This document shows positions 8,601 through 17,400 of a DNA stretch of 64,000 nt, in pieces. Source of the stretch: Flavobacteriales bacterium (GTDB lineage: Bacteria; Bacteroidota; Bacteroidia; Flavobacteriales_F; PHOS-HE28); the NCBI GenBank assembly GCA_016717225.1, contig JADKGB010000019.1, positions 1 through 64,000 of the forward strand, given 5' to 3'. How positions within the stretch are numbered: the stretch's first letter is position 1; every line of letters begins with the position of its first letter. The notes under the pieces are model-generated. The model made no database searches. It was not told the DNA's origin and was given only the letters and a program-made list of their open reading frames with translations. Both the position numbers and the translations under genes were made by a program.

Positions 8601-11258
8601 CGGTGTGGCTGTGCACACGCCTGTGGACGTGGACGACAACGACGCCTGCACCATCGATGCTTGTGTGAACGGTGTGGCTGTTCACACGCCTGTGGATGTG
8701 GACGACAACGACGCCTGCACTCTGGACGCTTGTGTGAACGGTGTGGCGCACACCCCGTGGATGACGACAACGAGCCTGCACCATGGACGCTTGCGTGAAC
8801 GGCGTGGCCGTCCACACGCCTGTGGATGTGGACGACAACGACGCCTGCACCCTCGACGCTTGTGTGAACGGTGACGGTCACACCCGATAACGTGGACGAT
8901 AACGACGCCTGCACCATCGACGCTTGTGTGAACGGTGTAGCCGTGCACACCCCGATCAACGTGGATGACAACGACGCCTGCACCATCGATGCTTGTGTGA
9001 ACGGTGTGGCTGTCCACACGCCTGTAGATGTGGATGACAACGATGCCTGCACCCTGGACGCCTGTGTGAACGGTGTGGCCGTCCACACGCCTGTGGATGT
9101 GGATGACAACGATGCCTGCACCATCGACGCTTGCGTGAACGGTGTAGCCGTGCACACCCCGGTGAACGTGGATGACAACGACGCCTGCACCATCGACGCT
9201 TGTGTGAACGGTGTGGCCGTGCACACGCCTGTGGATGTGGATGACAACGACGCCTGCACCATCGACGCTTGTGTGAACGGTGTGGCCGTGCACACGCCTG
9301 TGGATGTGGACGACAACGACGCCTGCACCATCGATGCTTGTGTGAACGGTGTGGCCGTGCACACGCCTGTGGATGTGGATGACAACGACGCCTGCACTAT
9401 CGATGCTTGTGTGAACGGTGTGGCTGTTCACACGCCTGTGGATGTGGATGACAACGACGCCTGCACCATCGATGCTTGTGTGAACGGTGTGGCTGTTCAC
9501 ACGCCTGTGGATGTGGATGACAACGACGCCTGCACCATCGATGCTTGTGTGAACGGTGTGGCCGTCCACACGCCTGTGGATGTGGACGACAACGACGCCT
9601 GCACCCTGGACGCTTGTGTGAACGGTGTGGCTGTGCACACGCCTGTGGATGTGGATGACAACGATGCTTGCACCATCGATGCTTGTGTGAACGGTGTGGC
9701 CGTCCACACGCCTGTGGATGTGGATGACAACGACGCCTGCACCATCGATGCTTGTGTGAATGGTGTGGCCGTGCACACGCCTGTGGATGTGGACGACAAC
9801 GACGCCTGCACTATCGATGCTTGTGTGAACGGTGTGGCCGTGCACACGCCCGTGGATGTGGACGACAACGACGCCTGCACTATCGACGCTTGTGTGAACG
9901 GTGTGGCTGTGCACACATTCCAAGACACCGACAACGACGGCGTGTGCGACGCCACAGATATCTGCCCCGGCTTCGATGACAACGTTGATACCGACAGCGA
10001 TGGAATCCCCGATGGCTGCGATGACATATGCTCCACGCCCATCATCAGTGAATTCACTGCCACTGCACCACTATGCCAAGGCGGATCGGCACAATTGGAA
10101 ACAACCGTTACCGGGACAGCGCCCTTCTACTTCACGTGGAGTGGACCAGGCTTCAACCAAAGCGGCACCACGAACAGCCTCACGGTTGAAGGCGCTTCGA
10201 CCGGTACGTACCAGGTGATCGTGACCAATGCTTGCGGCGATGATACCGCCACAGTGAATATGCTGGTGACTCCGTTGCCAATTGCGACTTGGAACCCTCC
10301 TGCGATCCTATGCAGCGGCAATGGAACGATGAACCTTGACTCTCTTGTCACTGGCACAACAGGAGGTACGTGGAGCGGAGTTGGCGTCATTGGTGCGTCA
10401 TTCGATCCGAGCTCGATCCAGGGCACCACGGTGATCACTTACACTGTGGGAACAGGTGTCTGCAGCGCGACCGAAGCCCACAGTATCGTGGTTAACCAAA
10501 GTCCGATCGCGTTCGCTGGAGACGACGACGAAGTGTGCGCGCTCAGTTACGCTTTGCAAGCCGTGATCAGCACGGTACCAGGAACTTGGAGTGCCCCGGT
10601 TGTCGGTGTTTTCACGGACGCTTCCAGTGCCACCAGCACGGTCACAGTGATCGATAACGGTTCGTATCCGTTCGTTTGGACAGTTGGCGATGGCCAATGC
10701 TTCTCTTCGGATACAGTGATCATCAGTTTCCACGATCCGGGGACACCTCTTTGGGTGGATGCAGGAGAGGATCAGGACATCGACGTCTTCACATCTACCC
10801 AATTGGATGGCGCCGCCGCCTCAGGTTTGGACGTACTGTGGAGCGTGGTCAGCGGAAATGGGATCTTCTCAAATGCGAACGACACCAGCACCCAAGTGGT
10901 CGACCTGGCAGTGGGTGAGAACGTATTCGTGCTCTCCGCAACTTTCGGACAAGGCTGTGCTCAATCAACAGATACTGTTCTGATCACGGTCAACGACATC
11001 TTCATCCCTCAAGGCTTCAGCCCGAACGGCGATGGCGTGAATGACTCCTTCCGCATAACAGGCATCAATGCGTTCCCAGGGAATGATCTGAAAGTCTTCA
11101 ACCGCTGGGGACAAGAGGTGGTTGGCCAGAGCGGCTATGCGAATGATTGGAAAGGCTCTGGCAGCAACGGACAAGACTTACCGGATGACACTTACTTCTA
11201 TGTGTTGAACCTAACGCCGGAACGGACGTACAACGGTTTCGTCGTGATCAAGAGATAA
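1..11258 (+). CDS. Giant T9SS adhesin (HYR / C-type lectin / 69-bp repeats), 5'-partial, frame broken
   Basis: Read across its frameshifts, this is one gene of at least 3,700 codons that begins before the window. Order of parts: about 18 HYR (hyalin-like, Ig-fold) modules (1-4790), with a C-type lectin domain inside one of them (about 3044-3441); a linker; about 68 tandem 23-residue units (5188-9917); two TSP3-like Ca-binding motifs; PKD/Ig-like modules; and a type-B 'gliding motility-associated' sorting domain. Such proteins are exported by the T9SS and held at the cell surface, where HYR and lectin parts mediate adhesion. A PorP/SprF gene follows 6 bp downstream, as is usual for type-B cargo. 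The frame changes near 2500, 2560, 2625, 2835, 3030, 3400, 5375, 5830-5870, 6720, 6820-6880, 7290, 7600, 8080, 8330, 8750 and 8870. Domain sequence resumes in another frame each time, so I infer assembly indels rather than true decay, but decay is not excluded. Confidence 0.8.
2649..2843 (+). CDS. Adhesin segment 2: HYR module between two frameshifts
   Basis: A short open stretch carries the end of one HYR module and most of the next (TITCPSDIAV, then CGAVV, SDNCSG and FPVGTTP). It is cut at 2841-2843 by an in-frame TGA. The remainder of this HYR and the first half of the next one (ending SEPCTPC near 3030) continue in another frame from about 2838. The product is not a stand-alone protein; it is part of the giant adhesin. 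Confidence 0.55.
   Translation: MKVKDITAPTITCPSDIAVEATAGLCGAVVHLRLPTSSDNCSGATIAQPNGSASGSLFPVGTTP
3044..3441 (+). other. C-type lectin-like domain inserted in a HYR module
   Basis: The translated block starts GYTALGTYQGRAYYY and contains GGHLAVI, WIGFND, EPN (bases 3326-3334) and WND (3383-3391). This is the signature order of a C-type lectin fold. In animal lectins EPN plus WND bind Ca2+ and mannose-type sugars; the same specificity here is inference. HYR sequence precedes it (ending SEPCTPC) and a HYR second half resumes at ASCTTP/FPVGTT near 3442, so the lectin sits inside a HYR module. The frame slips near 3400: removing one G from ctaGaac gives ELNTRF, which leads to FRSVIEVE in the next frame. 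Confidence 0.8.
3421..5394 (+). CDS. Adhesin segment 3: HYR modules, linker and first 23-residue units
   Basis: The first codon shown is an internal valine (FRSVIEVE reads in from upstream). The segment completes the lectin-split HYR and adds about five more HYR modules, some lacking the usual TITCP (for example SIIPPANV). A linker of about 110 residues follows (ICKNSAPILPSTIIP..., WAVNGQSYSASGTY), resembling adhesin Ig-like spacers. The repeat array begins at about 5188 with GIDDNDACTLDACVNG. The frame breaks in the third unit because two bases of the usual ACACAC run are missing at about 5371-5375, and the TGA at 5392-5394 follows. Confidence 0.75.
   Translation: MIEVEASCTTPVLTSGAGTTASGSSFPVGTTIVSYQSTDAAGNSSNCNFNVVVTDATPPTFGATPSMLGYVPSNACTITAPNYPTPTDNCPGVIVQYVSGPNPGDALAPGSYQMKYRALDAAGLFSAEQTLNVTVQDTIKPTITSCPSGVNVGTTVGLCTGVASWNAPSVSDNCTGSTIMQTAGPVSGSAFPTGTTTITYTATDAYANTATCSFNVNVVDSEPATITCPSDTTIDQQPGQCTGNYMYAVPVINDNCGGPWSALFMGGLAPGDFPVGTTTNTYTGSVGGTTLTCEFDVTVLDLEDPSIIPPANVLASTNSGCTATGVALGTPVTADNCGVATVSNDAPASFPVGTTNVTWTVTDNAGRQATSTQTVTVSDMQAPLVTCPGAVVVNAAPGACNAIASFNATATDNCGASPSITYSLNPGTVFPVGVTTVTVTATDGLNVSAPCTFTVTVNAAVVDLNYPVTTICKNSAPILPSTIIPAINTGGVFSDANQTGTINAITGAFNPAVATPGLHTLGYVFAGACTSHDWFTINVLPSTTNTTIASSCDSYVWAVNGQSYSASGTYSEVSGCNTAVLVLSITGIDDNDACTLDACVNGVAVHTPVDVDDNDACTIDACVNGVAVHTPVDVDDNDACTLDACVNGVAVHACECG
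5188..9917 (+). repeat. 69-bp tandem array, about 68 copies, coding for 23-residue Cys/Asp units
   Basis: The period is exactly 69 bp (for example gcctgtggat at 5241 and 5310). The unit reads DVDDNDACT, then I/L-DACVNG, then VAVHTPV. It has two Cys five residues apart and an Asp/Asn-rich DxDDND start that resembles calcium-binding loops (inference). Variation is mostly silent (gac/gat, gcc/gct, tgt/tgc), plus I/L at one place and PVDV, PVNV or PINV at the joint. A more diverged block lies at about 6410-6720. Open pieces are 5363-5833, 5873-6766, 6727-8124, 8329-8874 and 8871 onward, with small indels between them. Long open frames on the minus strand here are by-products of the repeat. Confidence 0.95.
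8871..11258 (+). CDS. Adhesin C-terminal segment: last 15 repeats, TSP3-like motifs, type-B sorting domain
   Basis: Fifteen clean 23-residue units (to 9917) are followed by two thrombospondin-3-like Ca-binding motifs (DTDNDGVCDATDICPG and DTDSDGIPDGCDDIC). About 320 residues of PKD/Ig-like sequence come next. The last 85 or so residues are a classical type-B T9SS sorting domain: FSPNGDGVNDSF, VFNRWGQEV, W-x-G, DDTYFYVL and a C-terminal VVIKR. This end is intact and in a single frame, which supports the gene being functional. PorP/SprF begins 6 bp after its TAA. Confidence 0.9.
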   Translation: MTVTPDNVDDNDACTIDACVNGVAVHTPINVDDNDACTIDACVNGVAVHTPVDVDDNDACTLDACVNGVAVHTPVDVDDNDACTIDACVNGVAVHTPVNVDDNDACTIDACVNGVAVHTPVDVDDNDACTIDACVNGVAVHTPVDVDDNDACTIDACVNGVAVHTPVDVDDNDACTIDACVNGVAVHTPVDVDDNDACTIDACVNGVAVHTPVDVDDNDACTIDACVNGVAVHTPVDVDDNDACTLDACVNGVAVHTPVDVDDNDACTIDACVNGVAVHTPVDVDDNDACTIDACVNGVAVHTPVDVDDNDACTIDACVNGVAVHTPVDVDDNDACTIDACVNGVAVHTFQDTDNDGVCDATDICPGFDDNVDTDSDGIPDGCDDICSTPIISEFTATAPLCQGGSAQLETTVTGTAPFYFTWSGPGFNQSGTTNSLTVEGASTGTYQVIVTNACGDDTATVNMLVTPLPIATWNPPAILCSGNGTMNLDSLVTGTTGGTWSGVGVIGASFDPSSIQGTTVITYTVGTGVCSATEAHSIVVNQSPIAFAGDDDEVCALSYALQAVISTVPGTWSAPVVGVFTDASSATSTVTVIDNGSYPFVWTVGDGQCFSSDTVIISFHDPGTPLWVDAGEDQDIDVFTSTQLDGAAASGLDVLWSVVSGNGIFSNANDTSTQVVDLAVGENVFVLSATFGQGCAQSTDTVLITVNDIFIPQGFSPNGDGVNDSFRITGINAFPGNDLKVFNRWGQEVVGQSGYANDWKGSGSNGQDLPDDTYFYVLNLTPERTYNGFVVIKR

Positions 11259-11264
11259 GATAAA

Positions 11265-12179
11265 GTGCGGACGACCCTACTCACCATCACCCTTGCCTGC
11301 GCGGTCTCCGTGCTAGGACAGCACACGCCCTTGACCAGCCAATACCTGTTCAACGGACTGCTGATAAACCCTGCCTATGCCGGAACACGCGATGCGATGG
11401 CGCTTAACCTCACCTGGCGGCAACAATGGGTAGGTTTTGAAGGCGCACCGAGTACACAAGTGGTCAGCATCCACAGTCCGATCAAACGCTCTCGCTTGGC
11501 CCTGGGTCTATTGCTGGTAAATGATCAGATCGGTGTAAGTCGCCAGACCGGAGCGCTCACCAACATAGCGTACAGACTTCCCTTCCGAAAAGGAAAATTG
11601 CAGTTCGGTATCGGCGCTGGTGTTTCGTTGCTGCAAGCCAATTGGAGCGGCCTTGCAGTGCAGGAGCGCAACGATGTACAATTCACTACAGACACCCGCG
11701 GATCGTTGCAACCCAATTTCAGTACAGGCATTTTCTACTACAAGAAGGCGTACTTCATCGGGGCCTCCATGCCCTTCGTATTGAGCCACGGCTTCAATGC
11801 AGAACGTAACTCTTGGACCATTCGCAACGATAAAGCCCAATATCAACCCATGATCACAGGTGGGTATGTCTTCAAGTTGAGCAGAGAAATGAAGTTCAAG
11901 CCAAGCACTCTGGTCCGCTATCAAGCAGCCGGCGGAGTGCAAACAGACCTCAGTGCCAATCTCATCATTCGCGATAAGATCTGGACGGGTATCAGCTACC
12001 GCAGCAAAGATTCCGTCGTGGGTTCCTTCGAAGTATTACCAACGCCCCAATGGCGCCTCGGCTACGCTTATGACCTTGGCATCTCGGCGATCACACCTTA
12101 CCACAGTGGCACCCACGAGTTGATGATGCAATATGAATTCGGCAAACGGATACATGTAAGGGATCCTCGGTACTTCTGA
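11265..12179 (+). CDS. PorP/SprF-family type IX secretion outer-membrane protein (first copy)
   Basis: The protein has 304 residues, within the usual PorP/SprF size. It starts with a signal peptide ending VLGQ and then the family's opening block (TPLTSQYLFNGLLINPAYAG, followed by WRQQWVGFEG). The barrel continues to a C-terminal YEFGKRIHVRDPRYF. In Flavobacterium johnsoniae SprF is needed to secrete or attach its type-B cargo SprB. By position, this copy probably serves the giant adhesin that ends 6 bp upstream. The start is GTG, and no in-frame ATG lies nearer the signal peptide. The next gene starts 6 bp downstream, so the genes are probably co-transcribed. Confidence 0.93.
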   Translation: MRTTLLTITLACAVSVLGQHTPLTSQYLFNGLLINPAYAGTRDAMALNLTWRQQWVGFEGAPSTQVVSIHSPIKRSRLALGLLLVNDQIGVSRQTGALTNIAYRLPFRKGKLQFGIGAGVSLLQANWSGLAVQERNDVQFTTDTRGSLQPNFSTGIFYYKKAYFIGASMPFVLSHGFNAERNSWTIRNDKAQYQPMITGGYVFKLSREMKFKPSTLVRYQAAGGVQTDLSANLIIRDKIWTGISYRSKDSVVGSFEVLPTPQWRLGYAYDLGISAITPYHSGTHELMMQYEFGKRIHVRDPRYF

Positions 12180-12185
12180 CCCACA

Positions 12186-14366
12186 ATGCGCGCGCTCCCA
12201 CTTTCCTTCCTTTTGCTCAACGCTGTTAGCGCGTGGGCACAGGAGAGTTACGTGGTAACGCCGGTAAACCTCACCCCAATGGGGCAGGATTATGCCCCTG
12301 TTCTGGTGGATAGTACCGTGGTTATGTGCTCCCTCCGAGAACGGGATGGCATAGTGAGCTATCGCGATGCCACCACCGGTGATCCATTCAGTGATCTGTA
12401 CAGCTTTACCTGGGACGGCAAACACGCTGGCACTCCGACCCTTTTCAGTGAAGCGCTCACTACCCCGCTGAACGACGGCCCAGCCAGCTTCTGCATGAAG
12501 GGCACCACTATTTGCTTCACGCGTAACCAAAGCAGTGCGAAAGGCAAAAGCAACAAGACCGACGACCGCCTTGGCCTCTTCTTCTCGGCGCTGATCGACG
12601 GGAAATGGACCGTTCCGGTCCCCTTCGACTACAACAGTGGAGCATACAACATCATGCATCCATCGTTCAGTTCAGATGGCCAACACCTTTACTTCGCCAG
12701 TGACATGCCGGGTGGACAAGGTGGAACCGACATCTACCGTTCGGACATCGATAAGGACGGATGGGGCATTCCGCTGAACATCGGCACTTCGGTGAACAGT
12801 GAAGCCAATGAACTGTTTCCGAGCATTGCATCGAATGGTAATCTCTATTTCAGCAGTAACCGTGCAGGTGGTCTCGGGAAATTGGACATTCTGCAAGCGA
12901 CTACGGCTGGGACGAATTGGAATGCCGCAACGTTATTGCCCGCTCCCATCAACTCGTTCGGAAACGATATAGGCCATACAACTTTCGCATCGGATCGCAG
13001 TGGCTTCTTCAGCAGCGACCGCGAAGGGTCCGATCGGATCTACTCGTTCCGCCGTACCGTTCCGCTCTTCGTTGATTGCGCCGAACAGCAGGACAACAAC
13101 TACTGCTATTCTTTCAAAGAACCTGATCTGCAGACCATCGGTGAATTGCCATTGCACTACGAGTGGAACCTCGGAGATGGCAGCAAGGAAATGGGCGGAA
13201 GCGCACAGCATTGCTACAAAGGCCCGGGGCGATACATCGTTGAATTGAATCTGGTGGACAATGCAACCGGGCACATTTTCTTCAACGAGGCCACCTACGA
13301 ACTGGCTATTGATGATGTTCACCAAGGATACATCACGTGCAGTGACTCGCTACGCACCGGCCGTGATGAAATATTGGACGCCATTCACACGCACTTACCG
13401 GACCAAACCACCGAAGAGTACCATTGGGACTTTGGTGATGGTCACTTTGGCGAAGGTTCCACGATCGCACATGACTGGAACCTTCCGGGCGAATACCTTG
13501 TGAAACTCGCCGTGCTCGGGGTACGCAACGGCACTGAACGCATCGAAGCGCATTGTGTGACCAAACGCATCAACGTGATCAAGCGCTTCGTAGACATGCT
13601 CGATCAACCCATTGCCTCACGCTACATGGATGCGGGGGGAACAACGCACGATTTCAATTTCCAAAGCCTCCCCTTCGACCAGTTCAGCATGACCGTTCAG
13701 GACAACAGCGATGTTCGGTTCAGCGTGGAGATATTCTCCAGCAAAGAACGTCTCAGTTTGAACGACACACGCTTCGCCGAGATCCGCAAGTTCTATCCCG
13801 TCTTCGAACGATACGATGCTGTGCGTGGCGAATACACCTACAGTGTTGGCAAGGCTGAATCACTTGCGGAGATGTACGAGGTGTACAAGAAGGTTATGGA
13901 ATACAACTTCCTGGATGCTGAAGTGGTAGCGATCCACCCGGAAAAAGTCACGGACCTCAGTGCGCTTGCCTTACTTAACGACCAAGACCTGAACAATAGC
14001 GTGGTGCGCGCAAGCACAGTTCTCTTCGACAATGGCAAAGCCACCTTTAGCGACGCCTTCGCGCCGCAATTGGACAAAGTGCTTGCCCTCATGAAGGAAC
14101 ACCAACAATTGAAAGTGGTTGTCGAGGCGCACACGGATGCCGTTGGAAGCAACGACTCCAATTTCAAACTCTCCCAGCTTCGCGCTCAAAGCATCATGGA
14201 CTACCTGACCAGCGGCGGTGCCGGGTCCGATCGATTGGTACCTGTGGGACATGGCGAGAACCATCCTATTGCTGACAATGCGAAGGCTGATGGCCGCGCA
14301 CAGAACAGGCGTGTGGAGTTCCGTTTGGTGATGCAGGAAGAGCAGGCTTACGAGCGTCGCAAGTAG
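12186..14366 (+). CDS. PD40 beta-propeller / PKD / OmpA envelope protein
   Basis: This 726-residue exported protein has a signal peptide at residues 1-19 (cleavage after SAWAQ). PD40/WD40-like blades fill about 50-280 (for example HPSFSSDGQHLYFASD and PGGQGGTDIY). Two PKD-like modules lie near 315-365 and 405-445 (WNLGDG, WDFGDG). An OmpA peptidoglycan-binding domain fills about 600-720, with VEAHTDAVGS, an LSQLRAQ helix and QNRRVEFRL. OmpA domains hold an outer-membrane complex to the cell wall. Its place directly after PorP/SprF suggests that it anchors or supports the adhesin complex, rather like PorE of the T9SS; that role is inference. Confidence 0.9.
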   Translation: MRALPLSFLLLNAVSAWAQESYVVTPVNLTPMGQDYAPVLVDSTVVMCSLRERDGIVSYRDATTGDPFSDLYSFTWDGKHAGTPTLFSEALTTPLNDGPASFCMKGTTICFTRNQSSAKGKSNKTDDRLGLFFSALIDGKWTVPVPFDYNSGAYNIMHPSFSSDGQHLYFASDMPGGQGGTDIYRSDIDKDGWGIPLNIGTSVNSEANELFPSIASNGNLYFSSNRAGGLGKLDILQATTAGTNWNAATLLPAPINSFGNDIGHTTFASDRSGFFSSDREGSDRIYSFRRTVPLFVDCAEQQDNNYCYSFKEPDLQTIGELPLHYEWNLGDGSKEMGGSAQHCYKGPGRYIVELNLVDNATGHIFFNEATYELAIDDVHQGYITCSDSLRTGRDEILDAIHTHLPDQTTEEYHWDFGDGHFGEGSTIAHDWNLPGEYLVKLAVLGVRNGTERIEAHCVTKRINVIKRFVDMLDQPIASRYMDAGGTTHDFNFQSLPFDQFSMTVQDNSDVRFSVEIFSSKERLSLNDTRFAEIRKFYPVFERYDAVRGEYTYSVGKAESLAEMYEVYKKVMEYNFLDAEVVAIHPEKVTDLSALALLNDQDLNNSVVRASTVLFDNGKATFSDAFAPQLDKVLALMKEHQQLKVVVEAHTDAVGSNDSNFKLSQLRAQSIMDYLTSGGAGSDRLVPVGHGENHPIADNAKADGRAQNRRVEFRLVMQEEQAYERRK

Positions 14367-14418
14367 TTCGCACACCACGGAGGCATCGCATTCATAGCTT
14401 TCGGGCGTCTCATCGCAG

Positions 14419-17400
14419 ATGCTCTACCGATCCCTTCCCTCACTATTCGTTGTTCTGTTCACCACACTTACAAGTGCCCAAGCGCCTTTGGCGTTTGTGG
14501 AGAACAGGGGGCAATGGCCGGCTTCAGTCGCTTTCAAGGCCGATGTTCCTGGTGCTACGATCTGGTTCGAGCGCAACTCGATGCTGATCGACCGTTTCGA
14601 AGGGAATGCCATCCGCCATACGCATGAGGCTACCTCAGAGCCCGCAACGAACCCAACGGTGAAACATCATGTTGTGCGAATGCGATTCCTCAATGCCGCG
14701 AATGATCCCGGATCGGAAGGGATCGGGGTGCAGCGTGGTTCGTACAATTTCTTCCAAGGGAATGATCCGGCCAAGTGGGTCAGTGGTGCACATGCTTTTC
14801 AAGCTGTCCTTCAGCGGTCGCTGTATCCTGGGGTCGATCTGCGTCTGCGCGTTGTGGATGGTGGACTGAAATACGACTTGCTGGTTGCTCCGCAAGCGGA
14901 CTTGAAGGCAATTGCTTTCACGTATGAAGGCACCGATGGCATTGCGCTTCGCGATGACCAACTCGTGATCGGCACTTCGATCGGAGAAATTCGCGAACAC
15001 ATTCCTCTGGCATACCAAGAGAAGCGCGGCGAACGCGTTCTGGTGGATTGCCATTATTCCTTGAAAAATGGCAAGGTGTCCTTCATCTTGGGTGAATTCG
15101 ATCGGGATCTGCCGCTTGTTATTGATCCAACGCTCGAATTCGCCACCTATAGCGGAGCCACAACGGATAATTTCGGCTATACAGCTGCTTATGATGACGA
15201 TGGCTTTCTCTACGGAGGAAGCTCCTCTTTCGGTAATGGCTACCCCACCACCACAGGCGCTTTCCAGACATTCTGGGCTGGTGGTGATGGGCAAGGGAGC
15301 ATCCCCGGTACCGACATCGCGATCACGAAATTTGACACAACAGGTGGTTTTTTGATCTGGAGTACCATGATCGGCGGCAGCGGTGATGATCTGCCCCACA
15401 GCCTTATCGTGAACGAGAACGATGAGGTCTTTGTGCTCGGCACCACCGGCTCACCGAATTTCCCAACAACGGCCGGAGCCTATGATCCTTCGTTCAACGG
15501 CGGTACGGCCTACACTCCCCAAGGCATTGGCGTGAGTTATCCGATAGGAGCCGACATGATCGTGGCGCGACTTTCCAGCAACGGCGCACAGTTGCAAGGA
15601 AGCACCTATTTGGGAGGCACTTCGAATGATGGGCATAACAGTTCTGCGGAACTGAAGATGAATTACGCCGACGAGATGCGTGGCGAAGTGCTCCTCGCCC
15701 CGAACGGCGATGTGATCTTGGTGAGCTGCTCCCAGAGCAATGACTTCCCCACTACTCCAGGAGCGCCGCAGCCGATCTTCGGTGGAGGCAGTCACGATGG
15801 GGTCGTCGTTCGCTTGAACGGTTCGCTCACGGATCTTCTCTGGAGCACGTTCATTGGAGGCAGCGGGGCCGATGCTTCTTTTAGTGGTGAATTGGACGTC
15901 AATAATGAATTGATCATCTGCGGAGGTACCGCAAGTACGGATCTGGCCACAACTACTGGCGCATTCCACACGACCTACCAAGGTGGACAGGCCGATGCGT
16001 TCGTGATCCGCTACAATAGCACCGGTTCAGCGGTTCTAAACAGCAGCTATTACGGTAGTTCCGCGTACGACCAAGCTTACTTCAGCGACCTTGACCAGGA
16101 AGGCAATGTCTTCCTTTTCGGCCAGACACTTGCACCAGCAACCGAACTGATCTTCAATGCACCTTACAACGTGCCTTCGAGCGGACAGTTCATCGCAAAG
16201 TTGGACCCGACACTATCCTCCTTGCTCATCGGTTCGCGCTTTGGTGTCGGCGATGGCACCTTGGATATCAGCCCAACCGCGTTCCTGGTGGACTATTGTG
16301 ACAAACTGTATGTGTGCGGTTGGGGGAGCAATATCGGCATTGGCTTGCCATTGGGTGTCTCGGGCATGGCTGTAACACCGGGTGCATTCCAGACCACAAC
16401 GGATGGCAACGACTTCTACTTGGCGGTGTTCGAAGTGGACATGAGTTCCATTTCTTACGGGACGTTCTTCGGGGGCGGCACCAGCCGTGAACATGTGGAT
16501 GGAGGAACCAGCAGCTTCGATCGCCGGGGCCGCGTTTATGGAGCCGTTTGCGCAGGGTGCGGAAGTCACGACGACTTCCCAAGTACTCCGGGGGCCTGGT
16601 CAGCAACGAACAACAGTTCCAATTGTAACCTCGGTGTATTCAAGTTCGATTTCGATGCACCGCTCGTCATCGCCCAGCCGGGTGTGAACGGGATCGCATG
16701 CGCCAATGCACCCGTTCAATTCCTCAACTACAGCACCCTTGGAACCAGCTTTCTGTGGGATTTCGGAGACAACAGTGCGACCTCGAACGCAGTGCTTCCT
16801 TCACACGTTTACACCGCGCCTGGAACATATTGGGTTACGCTTTCGGCCTTCAATCCGAACGCTTGTAACAACGATGATATGGATAGTATCCAGGTAACCG
16901 TACTCCCCGAGGCACCACAACTGGAAGCCATGGAAGACGCGGTGATCTGTGGGCCAACACAGCAATTGATCCTGTCGTGCAACAGCTTCGGTAGCGCTTC
17001 CCAATTCCATTGGAGCAGCAACGGTTCGTTCAGCGATATGCTCAATGCCTCTGCGGCTGACAGTACCGCATTGCTCGAACCTGTGGTGCCGGGAACGTAC
17101 TATGTACAAGCCACGACACCTGGGTCGTGCGTAGCAGTCGATCAGGTTGTGGTCACCGCCTCTTTACAGAATGCGACTATTTCCGCGGACGTGCTGATAT
17201 GTGCCGATGAAACGGCGACGATCTCGCTTTCAGGGATCGATCCAGGATCCACCATCATATGGTCGCCCATCGAGGCCATCGATTCGGGGCAAGGCACCAC
17301 CACCGTACAAGCAAGTCCTTCAGAGACACAGGAATTCGCAGTTCAGGTAACATCCCCGACGGGTTGCGATTGGAATGGCACTTCATCGGTTATCGTGTCG

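Noticed and set aside
5188..9917. CRISPR-like appearance of a regular repeat array
   Set aside because: Units are contiguous, code for protein and have no unique spacers; no cas genes are present.
5038..9923. Very long minus-strand open frames (up to 825 codons) across the repeat array
   Set aside because: A 69-bp period that is stop-free in one antisense frame stays open in every copy. The plus-strand frame has the domain logic, the silent-site variation and the sorting domain.
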